A DNA stretch of 52,244 bases from Pseudomonadota bacterium (GCA_027622715.1 JAQBYN010000019.1:1-52244); one strand, 5' to 3'; numbered from the stretch's first letter, positions 16,410-26,461 are shown. Translations and numbers: made by a program. Notes: generated by a model from the sequence alone, not told the origin.

Positions 16410-17726
16410 TTAAGCAACTGCAAAGGGCGAGGAAAGGAGCTTACGCTGCGGCCGAAATATGGCCGAAAACCCCAAATGTGGGCGTGATTGATAGGCCAGT
16501 GCCGGAATGCTCAACACCTCTTTACCGCGCCATAGAGCCGGAAGACCGGCAAGCGCCGCCATTGGCACCCCATTTAACTGATCTCTGCCAAGGCCGGTAG
16601 CGACGCAATCCAAACCCGATTTGCCCAGAGCCTGGACCTGCGCCCCATCGACGGAATCGGCGTTCGCCCTCATTTCGACCCAAAACCGCAAGTCCCACAG
16701 AAACCCGGAACCCGGCATGATCGGTTGAGGCGGCGCGTGGCGGCTGGGCTCGCGCACAATCACGAGCGAAGACCGGCGGCGGCGAATTTCACAACCGCTT
16801 AGCGTCGCGGCACGTCCTGGCGCGAGGTCCAATAGTCGCGTTCCAAGGCGTTGGGCTGCCGCGGGCCTCGGCAGGTACGGACGCCCACCGACCCATGCGA
16901 CGACGTGGGCCAATGCGGCGGCCGTTGTCTCATGGTCCAAGGCCGCGAGGTCCACCTCGCAGAACCCGAACGGGTGCAGGTGCACGGCGCGCGCGAGCGC
17001 TGCACGAACGCGCTGCTCATTGCGTTGGCGAACGACGCCTGCCCGCCGGGTTCGATTCGGCAGCGCGTTCGCGGCGCTCGGTGCGCCCGATTGCCGAAGC
17101 CGCGCACGCTCAAATCGAAGATCCGCGTTACTCGGATCTTCGATCCACGGGACCCCGGCCGTCACGAGCGCCGCCCGCAGATCGTCACCTGCAATCGCTA
17201 GCAGCGGGCGCAGCAGTCGGCAGTGCTGCCACTCGACAACAGCCGACATTCCAGCGAGGCCATCAGCACCGCTTTGTCGCGCCGCGCGCATCGTCACGGT
17301 TTCGGCCTGGTCGTCGGCATGATGGCCGGCGAGCAAATGGAGCACGCCGTTGTGGTGGCACCAGTCGGATAGCAGCTGATAGCGCGCGGCACGCGCCGCC
17401 GCCTGAATGCCAGTCGTTGGTTTGGGGCCACGCCATTCGAGGATTCGGGCGGATAGGCCTAGGCCTGCGAGGCGGCGCTGGACCAGTTGTGCCTCTTCGT
17501 TCGATTCGGCGCGCAAACCGTGATCGACGATCAAGCCGGTTACGGTGCCGCTGCGTTCTTTGGCCCAGTCACTAGCGAGGATCGCCAGTGCCGTACTATC
17601 GGCGCCGCCCGAGAGGGCGACGGCGAGGTGCGGGCCATTCTCGTAGGGGGCGTATGCGCCCATCGTCGCGTCAAATCGTTCGCGCAGGTCGCTCCATACA
17701 TCGGTGCTGGCAAGCCGAGCCGCCAT
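16410..17726 (-). CDS. tilS: tRNA(Ile)-lysidine synthase
   Basis: The 438-aa N-type ATP pyrophosphatase attaches lysine to C34 of tRNA-Ile(CAU), converting its reading from AUG to AUA. The PP-loop is LSGGADSTALAIL with SGGADS at 39-44. Further support comes from VDHGLRAESNEEA, LLAGHHADDQAETV and WIEDPSNADLRFERARLR. It lies 11 bp from cpoB and upstream of ftsH, as usual. The segment encoding IEDPSNADLRF contains a perfect 12-bp inverted repeat at the DNA level (17114-17144). The C-terminal domain is weakly conserved, which is normal for this family. Confidence 0.93.
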   Translation of the reverse strand: MAARLASTDVWSDLRERFDATMGAYAPYENGPHLAVALSGGADSTALAILASDWAKERSGTVTGLIVDHGLRAESNEEAQLVQRRLAGLGLSARILEWRGPKPTTGIQAAARAARYQLLSDWCHHNGVLHLLAGHHADDQAETVTMRAARQSGADGLAGMSAVVEWQHCRLLRPLLAIAGDDLRAALVTAGVPWIEDPSNADLRFERARLRQSGAPSAANALPNRTRRAGVVRQRNEQRVRAALARAVHLHPFGFCEVDLAALDHETTAAALAHVVAWVGGRPYLPRPAAAQRLGTRLLDLAPGRAATLSGCEIRRRRSSLVIVREPSRHAPPQPIMPGSGFLWDLRFWVEMRANADSVDGAQVQALGKSGLDCVATGLGRDQLNGVPMAALAGLPALWRGKEVLSIPALAYQSRPHLGFSAIFRPQRKLLSSPFAVA

Positions 17727-17737
17727 TGGCGCCGGCC

Positions 17738-18667
17738 CTAAGGGCAGCCGAGCTTTTCTTTTTGTTGAGTCGACTGTTGGAGCAGGCGCGGATCGGCTGC
17801 GGGGAAACGGGTATCTAGTTCTTTCAATGACGCGCAGGCGTCATCTTTGTTGTCCAACGCCGCCAGCGACATGCCAAGCTTGAGAAGATTGTCGGGCGCC
17901 TTTGACCCTTCTGGGTAGCGCGTGTAGCCCTCGATAAAGGCCGCCGCCGCCTCAGCGTAGTTCTTTCGCACGTAGTAGCTCTCGCCGAGCCAGTATTGCG
18001 CGTTTGCGGCAAGCGGGTGCGCGGCGTTGTTGGCGAGAAACGCCTTGAACGCCTGTTCGGCCGTGTCGTATTCCGCGGACGTCATCAAAAGCGACAACGC
18101 GTGCTCGTACTGTTGGGCTGGGGTGCCGTCGGGCAACGACTGCGCGGGCACAACGGCGGCCTGCTGTTGGGGCTCGGTCCGGGGCGCTTCAGCGGCCCTC
18201 GCGACCCCGCGCTCGCCGGGCAACGACGCGGCGGATTGATCCTGCGCGCCTGGTTCGACGGCCCGTTCGAGCGCAGTGAGCCGAAAATCAACATCGGCTA
18301 CCAACTTGTCGACACGGGATCGCATCAGGTCGACCGCATGCACCGCATTTTCGATCGCCCCCGTCAGGCCGCGCAGTTCCGCCTCAATGTCGGCCATGCG
18401 TTGCTCGTTGGAGACAAGCCGTTGGCTCAACACTTCGGGCGCAATGCCGGCTGCCGGCACCGGCTGCTGCTCCCCGCCGGTACGCGCCGGGGGTGCTTCG
18501 CCGCGATAGACCGCGCGCTGCAGATCCTGGAGTGTTCGCTCAATATCGTTGAGGCGCTGGGCAATTGCGGTATCGCGGCCCTGCTGAGCCTGCGCGCCTG
18601 TAACCGGCAAGACCGCTAGGGCCGCCAATCCGACAAACAGCAGCGCCCGTGCTGCTAGTCCATACAT
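17738..18667 (-). CDS. cpoB: Tol-Pal accessory protein CpoB (YbgF)
   Basis: The 309-aa periplasmic protein coordinates Tol-Pal constriction with peptidoglycan synthesis at division in E. coli. The signal peptide MYGLAARALLFVG...GAQA ends near residue 27. A coiled-coil-prone, Glu/Arg-rich segment follows. The C-terminus is a TPR domain (about 185-309) with QYEHALSLLMTSAEYDTAEQAFKAFL and YWLGESYYVRKNYAEAAAAF. The frame extends upstream, but the ATG at 18667 gives a clean signal peptide and has AGGGA ahead of it. It is separated from pal by a strong hairpin. Confidence 0.88.
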   Translation of the reverse strand: MYGLAARALLFVGLAALAVLPVTGAQAQQGRDTAIAQRLNDIERTLQDLQRAVYRGEAPPARTGGEQQPVPAAGIAPEVLSQRLVSNEQRMADIEAELRGLTGAIENAVHAVDLMRSRVDKLVADVDFRLTALERAVEPGAQDQSAASLPGERGVARAAEAPRTEPQQQAAVVPAQSLPDGTPAQQYEHALSLLMTSAEYDTAEQAFKAFLANNAAHPLAANAQYWLGESYYVRKNYAEAAAAFIEGYTRYPEGSKAPDNLLKLGMSLAALDNKDDACASLKELDTRFPAADPRLLQQSTQQKEKLGCP

Positions 18668-18737
18668 CGTAATGTCCCTAATACCTGAGGTGGCCATCCA
18701 ACAGGACAATTATGGCAGAAGTAGGTGCCAGGCCAGA

Positions 18738-18778
18738 ATCGAAAGCGCCCGCCGGTATTGCCAGGCGGGCGCTTCGAT
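18738..18778. other. Long GC-rich hairpin between pal and cpoB
   Basis: AAGCGCCCGCC (18743-18753) pairs perfectly with GGCGGGCGCTT (18764-18774). After one bulged A, ATCG/CGAT extends the stem. On the minus strand the stem is followed by TTTCGATTCT, a poor T-tract. It may trim or partly terminate the pal transcript, lowering expression of cpoB relative to the abundant lipoprotein. Confidence 0.5.
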
Positions 18779-18797
18779 CTAGGAAAAATTAAACCGA

Positions 18798-19334
18798 CTA
18801 GTTGACGCCGGTCACGCCTCGGCGGTTCTGACCCCAGGCGGCTTCGTTTGAACCCAGTGCGACAGGGCGTTCCTTGCCGTAGCTAATGGTACTGACGCGG
18901 CGCGGATCAATGCCTTGCGAAACGAGGAAATCCTTCACCGAGTTAGCGCGGCGTTCGCCCAGCGCCAAGTTGTACTCGCGCGTTCCCCGTTCGTCGGCGT
19001 GACCTTCGACGGTCACGTTCAGGTTGGGAAACCGTTTCAGCCATGCCGCCTGACGTTCCAGCGTCGTACGGCTGGATGCCCGAAGGTCAAACTTGTCAAA
19101 ATCGAAAAAGACTCGGTCGCCAACGTTCGCGACCAGATCCTGAGCACTGCCTGGGGTGATTGCGGGCGCCTGCCGGGCTGCCTGCTCCGAGGCGCCTGAC
19201 TGCTCGACGCGAGCCGGTGCCGCCGCCTGGGCGCCGCCACCTGCACCGCTCGTCGCGGCCTCTTCTTCACCGGCGGTTGCACATGCGGCAACGACAAAAA
19301 GTGCGGCAATCATCGTAGTAAACTTCAAGCGCAT
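18798..19334 (-). CDS. pal: Peptidoglycan-associated lipoprotein Pal
   Basis: The 178-aa outer-membrane lipoprotein anchors the envelope to peptidoglycan. A signal peptide with lipobox VAAC places the lipidated residue at Cys18. A low-complexity Ala/Glu/Gly linker follows, then an OmpA-like domain with VFFDFDKFDL, VEGHADERGTREYNLALGERRA and the C-terminal SYGKERPVALGSNE. GGAG precedes the ATG. The 209-bp gap before it, after tolB, holds no other gene and probably carries its own promoter. Confidence 0.95.
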   Translation of the reverse strand: MRLKFTTMIAALFVVAACATAGEEEAATSGAGGGAQAAAPARVEQSGASEQAARQAPAITPGSAQDLVANVGDRVFFDFDKFDLRASSRTTLERQAAWLKRFPNLNVTVEGHADERGTREYNLALGERRANSVKDFLVSQGIDPRRVSTISYGKERPVALGSNEAAWGQNRRGVTGVN

Positions 19335-19543
19335 CGATATCTCCGTAATGACTTGTCTCGACGCCTCAATAACCTGGGCCGAGCACCGGCATCATAGCGG
19401 CACCGATCAACCGGGGTAACCGGCAACAGGCATCCGCCAAAGGTAAGTCCCTAACGCGTTGCGGAAAAATAGGGCGGGCACAACCGAATGTCCAGGGGCG
19501 GCGGGACTTTTTTCTTGGCGCCCTAGGGGTTTAGGGGGGTTTT

Positions 19544-20908
19544 CTAACGACTTTCTGAAAACAGGGGCGACCAGGCCGGGTCGGATCCGTCCAAAGGTGT
19601 AACCACGCGGCGCTGGTTAAAGCCCGTCAAATCGACGGACCACAGCGAAACTTCGCCGCCGGAACCGTCATCGCTCCTCGGCTGCTGGCGAAAAAACATG
19701 ATCACCCGACCGTTTGGGGCCCACGTCGGCGCCTCGTCAAGGAAGCTTTCGGTCAGCAGGCGCTCGCCTGATCCGTCGGGGCGCATGATGCCGATGTGAA
19801 AACGGCCCTGGCGAAACTTGGTGAACGCAATTAAGTCACCGCGCGGCGACCAGACCGGTGTGGCATAGCGACCGTCTCCAAAGCTAATCCGTTTTGGATC
19901 ACTGCCATCGGCGTTCATCACGTAGATCTGCTGCGTCCCGCTGCGGTCGGAGTTGAAGGTGATCTGGGTCGCGTCCGGCGCGAACGAGGGCGATGTGTCG
20001 ATCGCCGGGTGGCGCGTGAGCTGTTCCACGCGTCGGGTCCGTATATCCATCGTGTAGATGTCTGAATTGCCGTCAGCAGCCAGCGTCATGATCACCCTAT
20101 TACCATCGGGTGAAAACCTTGGCGCGAAGGTCATGCCGGGAAAGTCGCCAAGAATTTCCTGCTGACCTGTGTCGATATTGTAGATGTAGACCCGCGGTCG
20201 ATCACCGAAGTAGCTGAGGTAGGTGATTTCCTGCCGGGTCGGCGAAAAGCGCGGCGTCAACACCAGATCTTTTCCGTCGGTCAAGAACCGATGGCCGGAG
20301 CCATCCTGGTCCATGAGGGCAAGACGCTTGATCCGTCGGTCGGCGGCCCCGGTTTCAGAGATATAGACGATGCGCGTATCGAAATAGCCGTCCTCTCCAG
20401 TGAGCCGTTTGTAAATCGCGTCGGAGATGAGGTGGGAGATTCGCCGCCAGTTTTCGATGTTCGCGACGTATACGAGGCCGGTCATCTGCTGTTCGGCGAA
20501 GGTGTCCCAGAGACGGAATTCGACTCGCAATCGGCCGTCCGATTCGCGGCTCGCGGCGCCGGTGACGAGCGCCTGCGCATTGATGAGCCGCCAGTCGCCA
20601 AAACGGGGGCGCAACGTGATGCCGATCGGATCCTCAATGAACGCCGACCTTTCGATCGCGCGAAATAGTCCAGACCGCTCGAGGTTGGCGGCGATCACCC
20701 CGGCGATGTCGCGACCGACTTGCACGGTATCGGGGGTCGCGCCCGTCAGGTCGCCGATCGCGATGGGCAACGGATCAACATTGCCGCGCGTGATATCGAT
20801 CTGGAGCTGTGCCGCAGCGGGCCGCGCCGTAAACGACATTTGCGCGACGACAATCGCCGTCAGAAAAATGCTTAGAACAATGGTGGGCAAGCGCCTCACG
20901 ATGGTCAT
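19544..20908 (-). CDS. tolB: Tol-Pal periplasmic beta-propeller TolB
   Basis: The 454-aa periplasmic protein binds Pal and is released by TolA during envelope constriction. A signal peptide ([13 protein letters not shown]...ARPAAA, cleavage near 33) precedes the N-terminal domain. Six propeller blades with repeated [20 protein letters not shown] and [10 protein letters not shown]-type motifs follow. The open frame reaches 20977, but the ATG at 20908 is preceded by AAGGAAG and gives the correct signal sequence. It is 17 bp downstream of tolA. Confidence 0.95.
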   Translation of the reverse strand: MTIVRRLPTIVLSIFLTAIVVAQMSFTARPAAAQLQIDITRGNVDPLPIAIGDLTGATPDTVQVGRDIAGVIAANLERSGLFRAIERSAFIEDPIGITLRPRFGDWRLINAQALVTGAASRESDGRLRVEFRLWDTFAEQQMTGLVYVANIENWRRISHLISDAIYKRLTGEDGYFDTRIVYISETGAADRRIKRLALMDQDGSGHRFLTDGKDLVLTPRFSPTRQEITYLSYFGDRPRVYIYNIDTGQQEILGDFPGMTFAPRFSPDGNRVIMTLAADGNSDIYTMDIRTRRVEQLTRHPAIDTSPSFAPDATQITFNSDRSGTQQIYVMNADGSDPKRISFGDGRYATPVWSPRGDLIAFTKFRQGRFHIGIMRPDGSGERLLTESFLDEAPTWAPNGRVIMFFRQQPRSDDGSGGEVSLWSVDLTGFNQRRVVTPLDGSDPAWSPLFSESR

Positions 20909-20925
20909 TTGACTTCCTTCGCTTC

Positions 20926-21855
20926 CTAACCGCCGAGCATATCTCTCGGATTGAACGTCAACGTAATTTCTTGCCACCGGTCATATTTGGCGGTGGGCAG
21001 ATTCTTGAGCGGCGTGCATCGCTGTATGGCACGACGGGCGCTTTCGGCAGCGGCGCGATAGAACCCGTCACCCATGCGCTCGCGGTCGAGAATCTCCGGG
21101 GGCGACCTTAGCGATCCGTCCGGCTTGAGACTGATTTGAATTCGGATCACCAAGTCCTGGGCATCGCGTGCACCGGCCGGCACGTTCCAACATTGTTCGA
21201 TCTGGAAGCGAATCGCATCGACTTCGGTGATCGTCAGTCGATTGCCGACGGCTGCTTGACGCACCGGCGACTGCGGCACCGGCGGCGGCTGAAGGAATTT
21301 CTTTGGCGCTTCCTCTGAGTCGACTTCCGGTGTCGTTTCCTTGCGCGACTTGTCGATGAGGACGGAAATGCGTCCAGCATCGAACGTGGCGGCCTTTGAC
21401 GGTGGGGTCGGCTTGGTCCGCGGGCGGATGTCGGCGCGCGGCGGCACCGGTTTCGGCGTCGGCGGATCGGGGATGATTCGTGTTTCCGGCGGCGGTGGTG
21501 GCGGCGGCTCGACCGCCTCGGGCTTGGGTTCGGGTTTGGGCGGCGGCGGCAATGCGGCAACCTTTTCAGGCGGCGCCGGCGGCGTCGGCTGCGCCACGGG
21601 CGCTGGTGGTGGCGGCGGTGGTGGCGCCGGGGCGGCCTTTACGGGCTCCGGCTTTGGCGGCTCATCTTCCGGATCTGGTTCTTCCTTCTTGACGACCTGG
21701 GGAGCCGCGCGGGTTTCTTCATCGATCGCAACAAGCTCCACGATGATCGGTGTGTCCTCACGGAGCACATCGCGAAACAGCACCGGCACACCTGTCCAGG
21801 CCGCGGCCGCAAGCGCGAAATGGAAGGCAACGGATATAGTGATCGCCGCGCGCAT
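20926..21855 (-). CDS. tolA: Energy transducer TolA
   Basis: The 309-aa inner-membrane protein spans the periplasm and transmits force from TolQR to TolB-Pal. The N-terminal helix (about 5-27) includes SVAFHFAL, comparable to the SHLxH-type contact motif. The stalk (about 55-165) is extremely Pro/Lys/Glu-rich, with runs of PPPPPP, rather than the Ala/Lys-rich helix of E. coli TolA. That suggests a polyproline rod, as in TonB. The C-terminal domain (about 205-309) holds two Cys residues (QIEQCWNVP and AIQRCTPL) that probably form the conserved disulfide. It lies between tolR and tolB. Confidence 0.9.
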   Translation of the reverse strand: MRAAITISVAFHFALAAAAWTGVPVLFRDVLREDTPIIVELVAIDEETRAAPQVVKKEEPDPEDEPPKPEPVKAAPAPPPPPPPAPVAQPTPPAPPEKVAALPPPPKPEPKPEAVEPPPPPPPETRIIPDPPTPKPVPPRADIRPRTKPTPPSKAATFDAGRISVLIDKSRKETTPEVDSEEAPKKFLQPPPVPQSPVRQAAVGNRLTITEVDAIRFQIEQCWNVPAGARDAQDLVIRIQISLKPDGSLRSPPEILDRERMGDGFYRAAAESARRAIQRCTPLKNLPTAKYDRWQEITLTFNPRDMLGG

Positions 21856-21862
21856 GATTGCC

Positions 21863-22297
21863 CTAGTTTGCCCGCGGTCGTTCAGTGATCAGCGCGACCC
21901 GCCGGAAGCCGGCGCTGTTAAGCGTACCCATCACCTCCATAACCCTCCCGTAGTCGATCGACTTGTCGCCGCGCACGAAAATACGCGCGTCGGGATTGTT
22001 CTGGGTAATCGCTTCGAGTCGCGGAATGAGGGTCTCCATGCTGACCTCGGAATCTTGGATGTAGACCCGCCCGGCGGCATCGATACTCACGGCCAGGGGT
22101 TCATCTTGACCCGGAATTGGCGCGGCGGCGGTCTCCGGTAGCTCGACCGAGACACCCACGGTCAAGAGCGGTGCCGTCACCATGAACACGACCAACAGCA
22201 CGAGCATAACGTCGACGAACGGCGTCACGTTGATCTCTGACATTGGCCGATGGCCGCGACCGTCGCGTTTCGTCCGCGCCATGAGGAAGGCAGCCAT
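21863..22297 (-). CDS. tolR: Tol-Pal proton-channel subunit TolR
   Basis: The 144-aa ExbD/TolR-family protein has one transmembrane helix (about 25-47). SEINVTPFVDVMLVLLVVFMV carries the proton-conducting Asp29. The periplasmic domain includes VRGDKSIDYGRVMEVMGTL. ATG (22295-22297) overlaps the tolQ TAA by one base, consistent with coupled translation of the channel subunits. Confidence 0.96.
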   Translation of the reverse strand: MAAFLMARTKRDGRGHRPMSEINVTPFVDVMLVLLVVFMVTAPLLTVGVSVELPETAAAPIPGQDEPLAVSIDAAGRVYIQDSEVSMETLIPRLEAITQNNPDARIFVRGDKSIDYGRVMEVMGTLNSAGFRRVALITERPRAN

Positions 22298-23025
22298 TAG
22301 GTTGCCCGCTCATCGAGCTGGCGCGAAAGAATGGCCGAGAATTCGCCGGCGAAGCCCTCTAAGCGCCCGGCAAATCGATTGAGATCGTTCGAAAACTTGT
22401 TGTAGGCGACCACCGCAGGAATCGCGGCGACGAGCCCAAACGCCGTTGCAAAGAGCGCCTCGGCGATACCCGGCGCGACGACTGCAAGACTGGTATTTTT
22501 GCTGAGCGCGATGGACTGGAAGCTATTCATGATGCCCCACACGGTGCCGAACAAGCCGATGAACGGCGCCGTCGAGCCAACGGTGGCGAGAAAACCAAGA
22601 TAGCGCTCAAGCCGGTCCAGCTCGCGGGCGATCGTCAGCCGCATCACCTGACCAATGCGTTCTTGGACACCGGTCGTTAGTTTGTCACTAGCGACCAGTC
22701 CGTGGGCACCTGAGCGCCGCCACTCCCGCATCGCCGAGGCGAAGAGAATCGCCATTGGATGATCGGCCTTGGTTCCGATCCGGTCGTAAAGATCTTCGAG
22801 CGACCCACCGGACCAGAACACTTCTTCGAACTCACTGGCCTTCCCGGAGACTCGACGAATATTGCGTATCTTGTCGAAGATAATGGCCCAGCACCAAACC
22901 GACGCGCCGAGCAGCAGAATGAGCACGAGTTTGACGATAATATCGGCGCGCAAGACGAGCGACAGGATTGACAAATCCCCTGAGATCGAACCCGCGATTG
23001 CAGCCGCTTCAACTGCTTGTTCCAT
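22297..23025 (-). CDS. tolQ: Tol-Pal proton-channel subunit TolQ
   Basis: The 242-aa MotA/TolQ/ExbB-family protein has three membrane helices: about 28-50, then LGFLATVGSTAPFIGLFGTVWG with the conserved Gly/Pro pattern, and AEALFATAFGLVAAIPAVVAYN near the C-terminus. With TolR it converts proton flow into TolA movement. GGAAG precedes the ATG. It is 12 bp downstream of ybgC. Confidence 0.96.
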   Translation of the reverse strand: MEQAVEAAAIAGSISGDLSILSLVLRADIIVKLVLILLLGASVWCWAIIFDKIRNIRRVSGKASEFEEVFWSGGSLEDLYDRIGTKADHPMAILFASAMREWRRSGAHGLVASDKLTTGVQERIGQVMRLTIARELDRLERYLGFLATVGSTAPFIGLFGTVWGIMNSFQSIALSKNTSLAVVAPGIAEALFATAFGLVAAIPAVVAYNKFSNDLNRFAGRLEGFAGEFSAILSRQLDERAT

Positions 23026-23037
23026 AATCTTCCTTTG

Positions 23038-23505
23038 TTAAAACGCAGATACCGGTTGGGCGATTCGTCCGAACGCCGCGCTAATACGCGATGGCAGGCT
23101 TTGAACGCGCCCCTCGCCGTCCATGCAAGCAATGCGCAGATCAGTCGACACCAGCAAATCATCATCCCGATGCACGTCCTGTAATACGTCGAGCACCGGC
23201 CCACGGATGCGTTGAATGCGGGTTCGGATATCCAAACCGTCGTCCAGACGGGCCGGCTTGCGGTATTTCACGGCGCAGCTGCGCACGATAAATGACAGGG
23301 CGTCATGGGACGCCATGTGCGAGTGCGTCACGCCTAGCAGGCGCATCATGTCGGTTCGCGCCCGTTCAATGAACTTTAGATAGTTGGCGTAGTAAACGAT
23401 GCCGGCCGCGTCTGTATCTTCGTAGTACACACGGATCGGCAGATGGTGAATGCCAGCGCTATCGATGCATCCCGAAGTGGGTTCAATGGCGGTCACGTCA
23501 ACCAT
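23038..23505 (-). CDS. ybgC: Tol-Pal-associated acyl-CoA thioesterase YbgC
   Basis: The 155-aa hot-dog-fold thioesterase has the 4HBT signature [19 protein letters not shown], with the catalytic Asp near residue 32. YbgC hydrolyses acyl-CoA thioesters and is encoded first in tol-pal operons; its link to envelope function is unclear. The frame opens at GTG 23514, but the ATG at 23505 has GAGG at better spacing. It overlaps the ruvB stop by 8 bp, linking the ruv and tol clusters into one likely transcription unit. Confidence 0.9.
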   Translation of the reverse strand: MVDVTAIEPTSGCIDSAGIHHLPIRVYYEDTDAAGIVYYANYLKFIERARTDMMRLLGVTHSHMASHDALSFIVRSCAVKYRKPARLDDGLDIRTRIQRIRGPVLDVLQDVHRDDDLLVSTDLRIACMDGEGRVQSLPSRISAAFGRIAQPVSAF

Positions 23506-24556
23506 TGTCCTCACCGTCGGCGACCGGCATTTCTAGTTGGCGGGATGCGACAGACGGTGCCGCCAATCCAAGATGAGCGAAGGCAGCAGCGGTAAGCTGA
23601 CGGCCGCGCGGTGTCCGCTGCAAGAGTCCTTCTTGGATTAAGAACGGCTCGATGATTTCTTCCAGGGCATCGCGCGGCTCGGACAGCGCCGCAGCCATGG
23701 TTTCGACACCGACCGGGCCGCCGCCGAAAGACTCCGCGATACAGGACAGGTAGCGCCGATCCATCGCATCCAGACCGCGTTCATCGACCTCCAGCCGACT
23801 CAACGCTTCGGACGCGATGGCGCGATCGATCTGAGTGTGCCCCGCAACCGCTGCAAAATCGCGCACCCGGCGCAACAGGCGGCCGGCGATGCGCGGTGTG
23901 CCACGCGACCGGCGGGCAATCTCCAACGACCCTTCATCGGTCAGGGGCACCTTAAGGATTCGCGCGCCGCGACTGACGATCAAAATCAGATCGTCGGTAT
24001 CGTAGAAATTCAACCGCAAAGGAATGCCAAAGCGTTCGCGCAGCGGCGTCGTCAGTAAACCCGAACGCGTTGTCGCACCCACGAGGGTGAACGGCGGCAG
24101 GTCGATGCGAACGGAACGCGCAGCGGGCCCTTCGCCAATGATAAGATCGAGATGAAAATCTTCCATCGCCGGATAGAGAATCTCTTCGACAGCGGGGCTC
24201 AGCCGGTGGATCTCGTCGATGAACAAGACGTCGTGTGGTTGCAGGTTTGTCAGCAACGCAGCGAGGTCGCCGGAGCGCGCAATCACCGGTCCCGCCGTCG
24301 CCCGGAAACTGACGCTGAGTTCGCGCGCGACGATCTGGGCGAGCGTGGTCTTGCCGAGACCGGGCGGACCGACAAGCAAGACATGGTCTAGCGCTTCGCC
24401 GCGCGACCGAGCCGCTTCAACAAACACACGAAGGTTGGTGCAGACCTGTCGTTGGCCGACAAAATCGTCCAACGACACCGGCCGAATGCCGGGCCCCAGG
24501 ACATCGTCTTCGTCGCCGTCCGGCGCGACCAATCTGTCTTGTGAAGACTCGCTCAC
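23498..24556 (-). CDS. ruvB: Holliday junction branch-migration ATPase RuvB
   Basis: The 352-aa AAA+ motor drives branch migration with RuvA. Walker A GPPGLGKT (63-70), Walker [12 protein letters not shown], sensor 1 [18 protein letters not shown] and the C-terminal winged helix [15 protein letters not shown] are all present. The start is GTG, overlapping the ruvA TGA (GTGA). Confidence 0.97.
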   Translation of the reverse strand: MSESSQDRLVAPDGDEDDVLGPGIRPVSLDDFVGQRQVCTNLRVFVEAARSRGEALDHVLLVGPPGLGKTTLAQIVARELSVSFRATAGPVIARSGDLAALLTNLQPHDVLFIDEIHRLSPAVEEILYPAMEDFHLDLIIGEGPAARSVRIDLPPFTLVGATTRSGLLTTPLRERFGIPLRLNFYDTDDLILIVSRGARILKVPLTDEGSLEIARRSRGTPRIAGRLLRRVRDFAAVAGHTQIDRAIASEALSRLEVDERGLDAMDRRYLSCIAESFGGGPVGVETMAAALSEPRDALEEIIEPFLIQEGLLQRTPRGRQLTAAAFAHLGLAAPSVASRQLEMPVADGEDNG

Positions 24557-25194
24557 GCGACCTTCCCGGCCTGGGCGAGTTCGCGCAACGCACTGCGGAT
24601 CAGGGCCTCGACCTGAAGGTCGCCGTCTTCGCCTCTGGCGACCGCAGCGACGGCGGTAAACGCCTCGACCCGGCGATACCCCAGATTCACCAGCGCCGAT
24701 ACAGCGTCGGCCGCCGCATCGCTCATTAAGCCCCGCGCCGTGCGGGTTTTGTCAGCATCATGCGGTGCGCCCGCTGTCAGCACTTCGATCAGAGACGGTA
24801 CCTTGTCCTTGAGCTCGGTGACGATGCGCTGCCCGACCTTTGCGCCAACGCCCGGCGCCTGAGTAATCACTGCCTTGTCCTGCGCAGCAATCGCCTCGGC
24901 CAGCTGTGCGGGCCCGAGCACCGACAAGATGCCGATCGCTACCCGGGCGCCAACGCCCTGCACGGTCTGCAAGAGGCGGAACCATTCCCGCTCAAGCGAA
25001 TCCGAAAACCCGTAGAGATGGATGTGATCTTCGCGCACGTGGGTATCGATCAGCAGCGTGGCCGCCCCGCCAGGCGGCGGTAGATCGCTCAACGTCCGCG
25101 CTGGGCAAAAGATCAAGTAACCGACGCCATTGACGTCGAGCACAACGCGGTCTGGGCCAACCGAGTCAACAACCCCTTTGAGTTTGGCAATCAT
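24553..25194 (-). CDS. ruvA: Holliday junction DNA helicase subunit RuvA
   Basis: The 213-aa protein forms the tetramer that holds a Holliday junction flat and targets Ruv[27 protein letters not shown] is the OB-fold N-terminus. [13 protein letters not shown] and [19 protein letters not shown] are the two helix-hairpin-helix motifs. The C-terminal domain III (about 150-213) contacts RuvB. The open frame extends to 25221, but the ATG at 25194 gives the standard N-terminus and overlaps the ruvC stop by 4 bp (ATGA). Confidence 0.96.
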   Translation of the reverse strand: MIAKLKGVVDSVGPDRVVLDVNGVGYLIFCPARTLSDLPPPGGAATLLIDTHVREDHIHLYGFSDSLEREWFRLLQTVQGVGARVAIGILSVLGPAQLAEAIAAQDKAVITQAPGVGAKVGQRIVTELKDKVPSLIEVLTAGAPHDADKTRTARGLMSDAAADAVSALVNLGYRRVEAFTAVAAVARGEDGDLQVEALIRSALRELAQAGKVA

Positions 25195-25700
25195 TGCGCG
25201 CCCGCCACGGCCTGTTGCCACGAGAGATTCTTTGCCGGGAGATGGTGCCCGTGGCAGATCGCGACCGCCAATGCATCGGCCGAATCGCTACTGTCGATGC
25301 TCACCCCCGGCAATAGGTGTGAGACCATCATTTGAATTTGATTCTTGTCGGCGTGGCCAACGCCCATGACGGTCTTCTTGACCAGATTGGCCGCGTATTC
25401 GCCGACCGGAATGCCCATCGTCGCCGGCGCAAGCATGGCAACGCCCCGAGCCTGCCCGAGTTTGAGCGTGCTATTGGGGTTCTTGTTCACAAAGGTTTCT
25501 TCGATTGCCGCCGAATCGGGCGCGTGCCGCTCGACGACATCAACGACACCACGGAAAATCTCGCAGAGCCGCTCTGCCAGCGTCGTCTTCAGCTGGGTCC
25601 GGATCGTACCGTTTGCAATATGACGCAGGCGGCCCTCGTCGAGAGAGATGACGCCCCAGCCGGTCGCGCGCAATCCAGGATCCAGCCCGAGCAATATCAT
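25191..25700 (-). CDS. ruvC: Holliday junction resolvase RuvC
   Basis: The 169-aa RNase H-fold endonuclease makes paired symmetrical nicks in the junctions presented by RuvAB. LGLDPGLRATGWG supplies catalytic Asp7, AIEETFVNKNPNSTLKLGQARG supplies the second acidic residue, and the C-terminal SDSADALAVAICHGH supplies the remaining acidic pair. Length is normal. It is the first gene of ruvCAB, 11 bp downstream of yebC. Confidence 0.96.
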   Translation of the reverse strand: MILLGLDPGLRATGWGVISLDEGRLRHIANGTIRTQLKTTLAERLCEIFRGVVDVVERHAPDSAAIEETFVNKNPNSTLKLGQARGVAMLAPATMGIPVGEYAANLVKKTVMGVGHADKNQIQMMVSHLLPGVSIDSSDSADALAVAICHGHHLPAKNLSWQQAVAGAQ

Positions 25701-25711
25701 GCGCGCGCCAC

Positions 25712-26461
25712 CTAACCGCCGAGGCTTTCCAAGACGGCGTCGCTCACTTCGTAGTTGGCCGATACGCTTTGGACATCGTCGCTGTCATCGAGCGCTTCGA
25801 TCAATTTGAACAACGCGATTGCCTTGTCCTCATCGACCGGCACGGTGTTGGTCGGTCGCCACGTCAATTCTGCCGATTGCGGGTCGCCCAACTTGGCTTG
25901 GAGCGCTTCGCGAACGTCATAGAACGATTCCGGCGCACAAAGAAATTCATGGACGGCACTATCGGATTCGACTTCGTCGGCGCCGACGTCGATGGCGGTC
26001 TCAAGCACCTCGTCCCCCGCCGCAACATCGGCGGGATAGGAAATCAAACCGACACGGTTAAACTGAAACGACACTGAATTCGTTTCACCGAGTGATCCGC
26101 CGCTTTTGGTAAAGGCGCTGCGTATATCGCTCGCTGTTCGATTGCGATTGTCGGTCAGCGCCTCGACGATGACGGCGACACCGCCCGGGCCGTAGCCTTC
26201 GTAACGGATTTCCTCAAAGTTCTCACCGTCGGTTTCCCCTGCACCCCGCTTGATGGCGCGGTCCATCGTGTCTTTGGGTAGATTTGCCGCCTTTGCCGCG
26301 GCAATCGCGCCACGTAGGCGTGGGTTTGCCGCAGGGTCCGGCTGGCCCGACCGTGTCGCCACGGTGAGCTCGCGAATGAGTTTTCCGAAAACCTTGGCGC
26401 GCTTCGCGTCCTGCGCGCCTTTGCGGAACATGATGTTCTTGAATTGGGAATGACCGGCCAT
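25712..26461 (-). CDS. yebC: YebC/TACO1/PmpR family protein
   Basis: The 249-aa protein starts with the family signature [21 protein letters not shown] and contains the [19 protein letters not shown] core. Members were described as DNA-binding regulators (PmpR), and more recent work links YebC-type proteins to translation of polyproline stretches. The efp cluster in this window addresses the same problem. The frame is open to 26476, but the ATG at 26461 gives the conserved N-terminus. It precedes ruvCAB, a very widespread arrangement. A 129-bp gap upstream has an AT-rich TATAAA that may belong to its promoter. Confidence 0.93.
   Translation of the reverse strand: MAGHSQFKNIMFRKGAQDAKRAKVFGKLIRELTVATRSGQPDPAANPRLRGAIAAAKAANLPKDTMDRAIKRGAGETDGENFEEIRYEGYGPGGVAVIVEALTDNRNRTASDIRSAFTKSGGSLGETNSVSFQFNRVGLISYPADVAAGDEVLETAIDVGADEVESDSAVHEFLCAPESFYDVREALQAKLGDPQSAELTWRPTNTVPVDEDKAIALFKLIEALDDSDDVQSVSANYEVSDAVLESLGG

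Noticed and set aside
21341-22141. Gly/Ser-rich open frame of 266 codons on the plus strand
   Set aside because: It is the antisense of the proline-rich tolA stalk and tolR. The glycine runs are complements of proline codons, with no family match or start signal.
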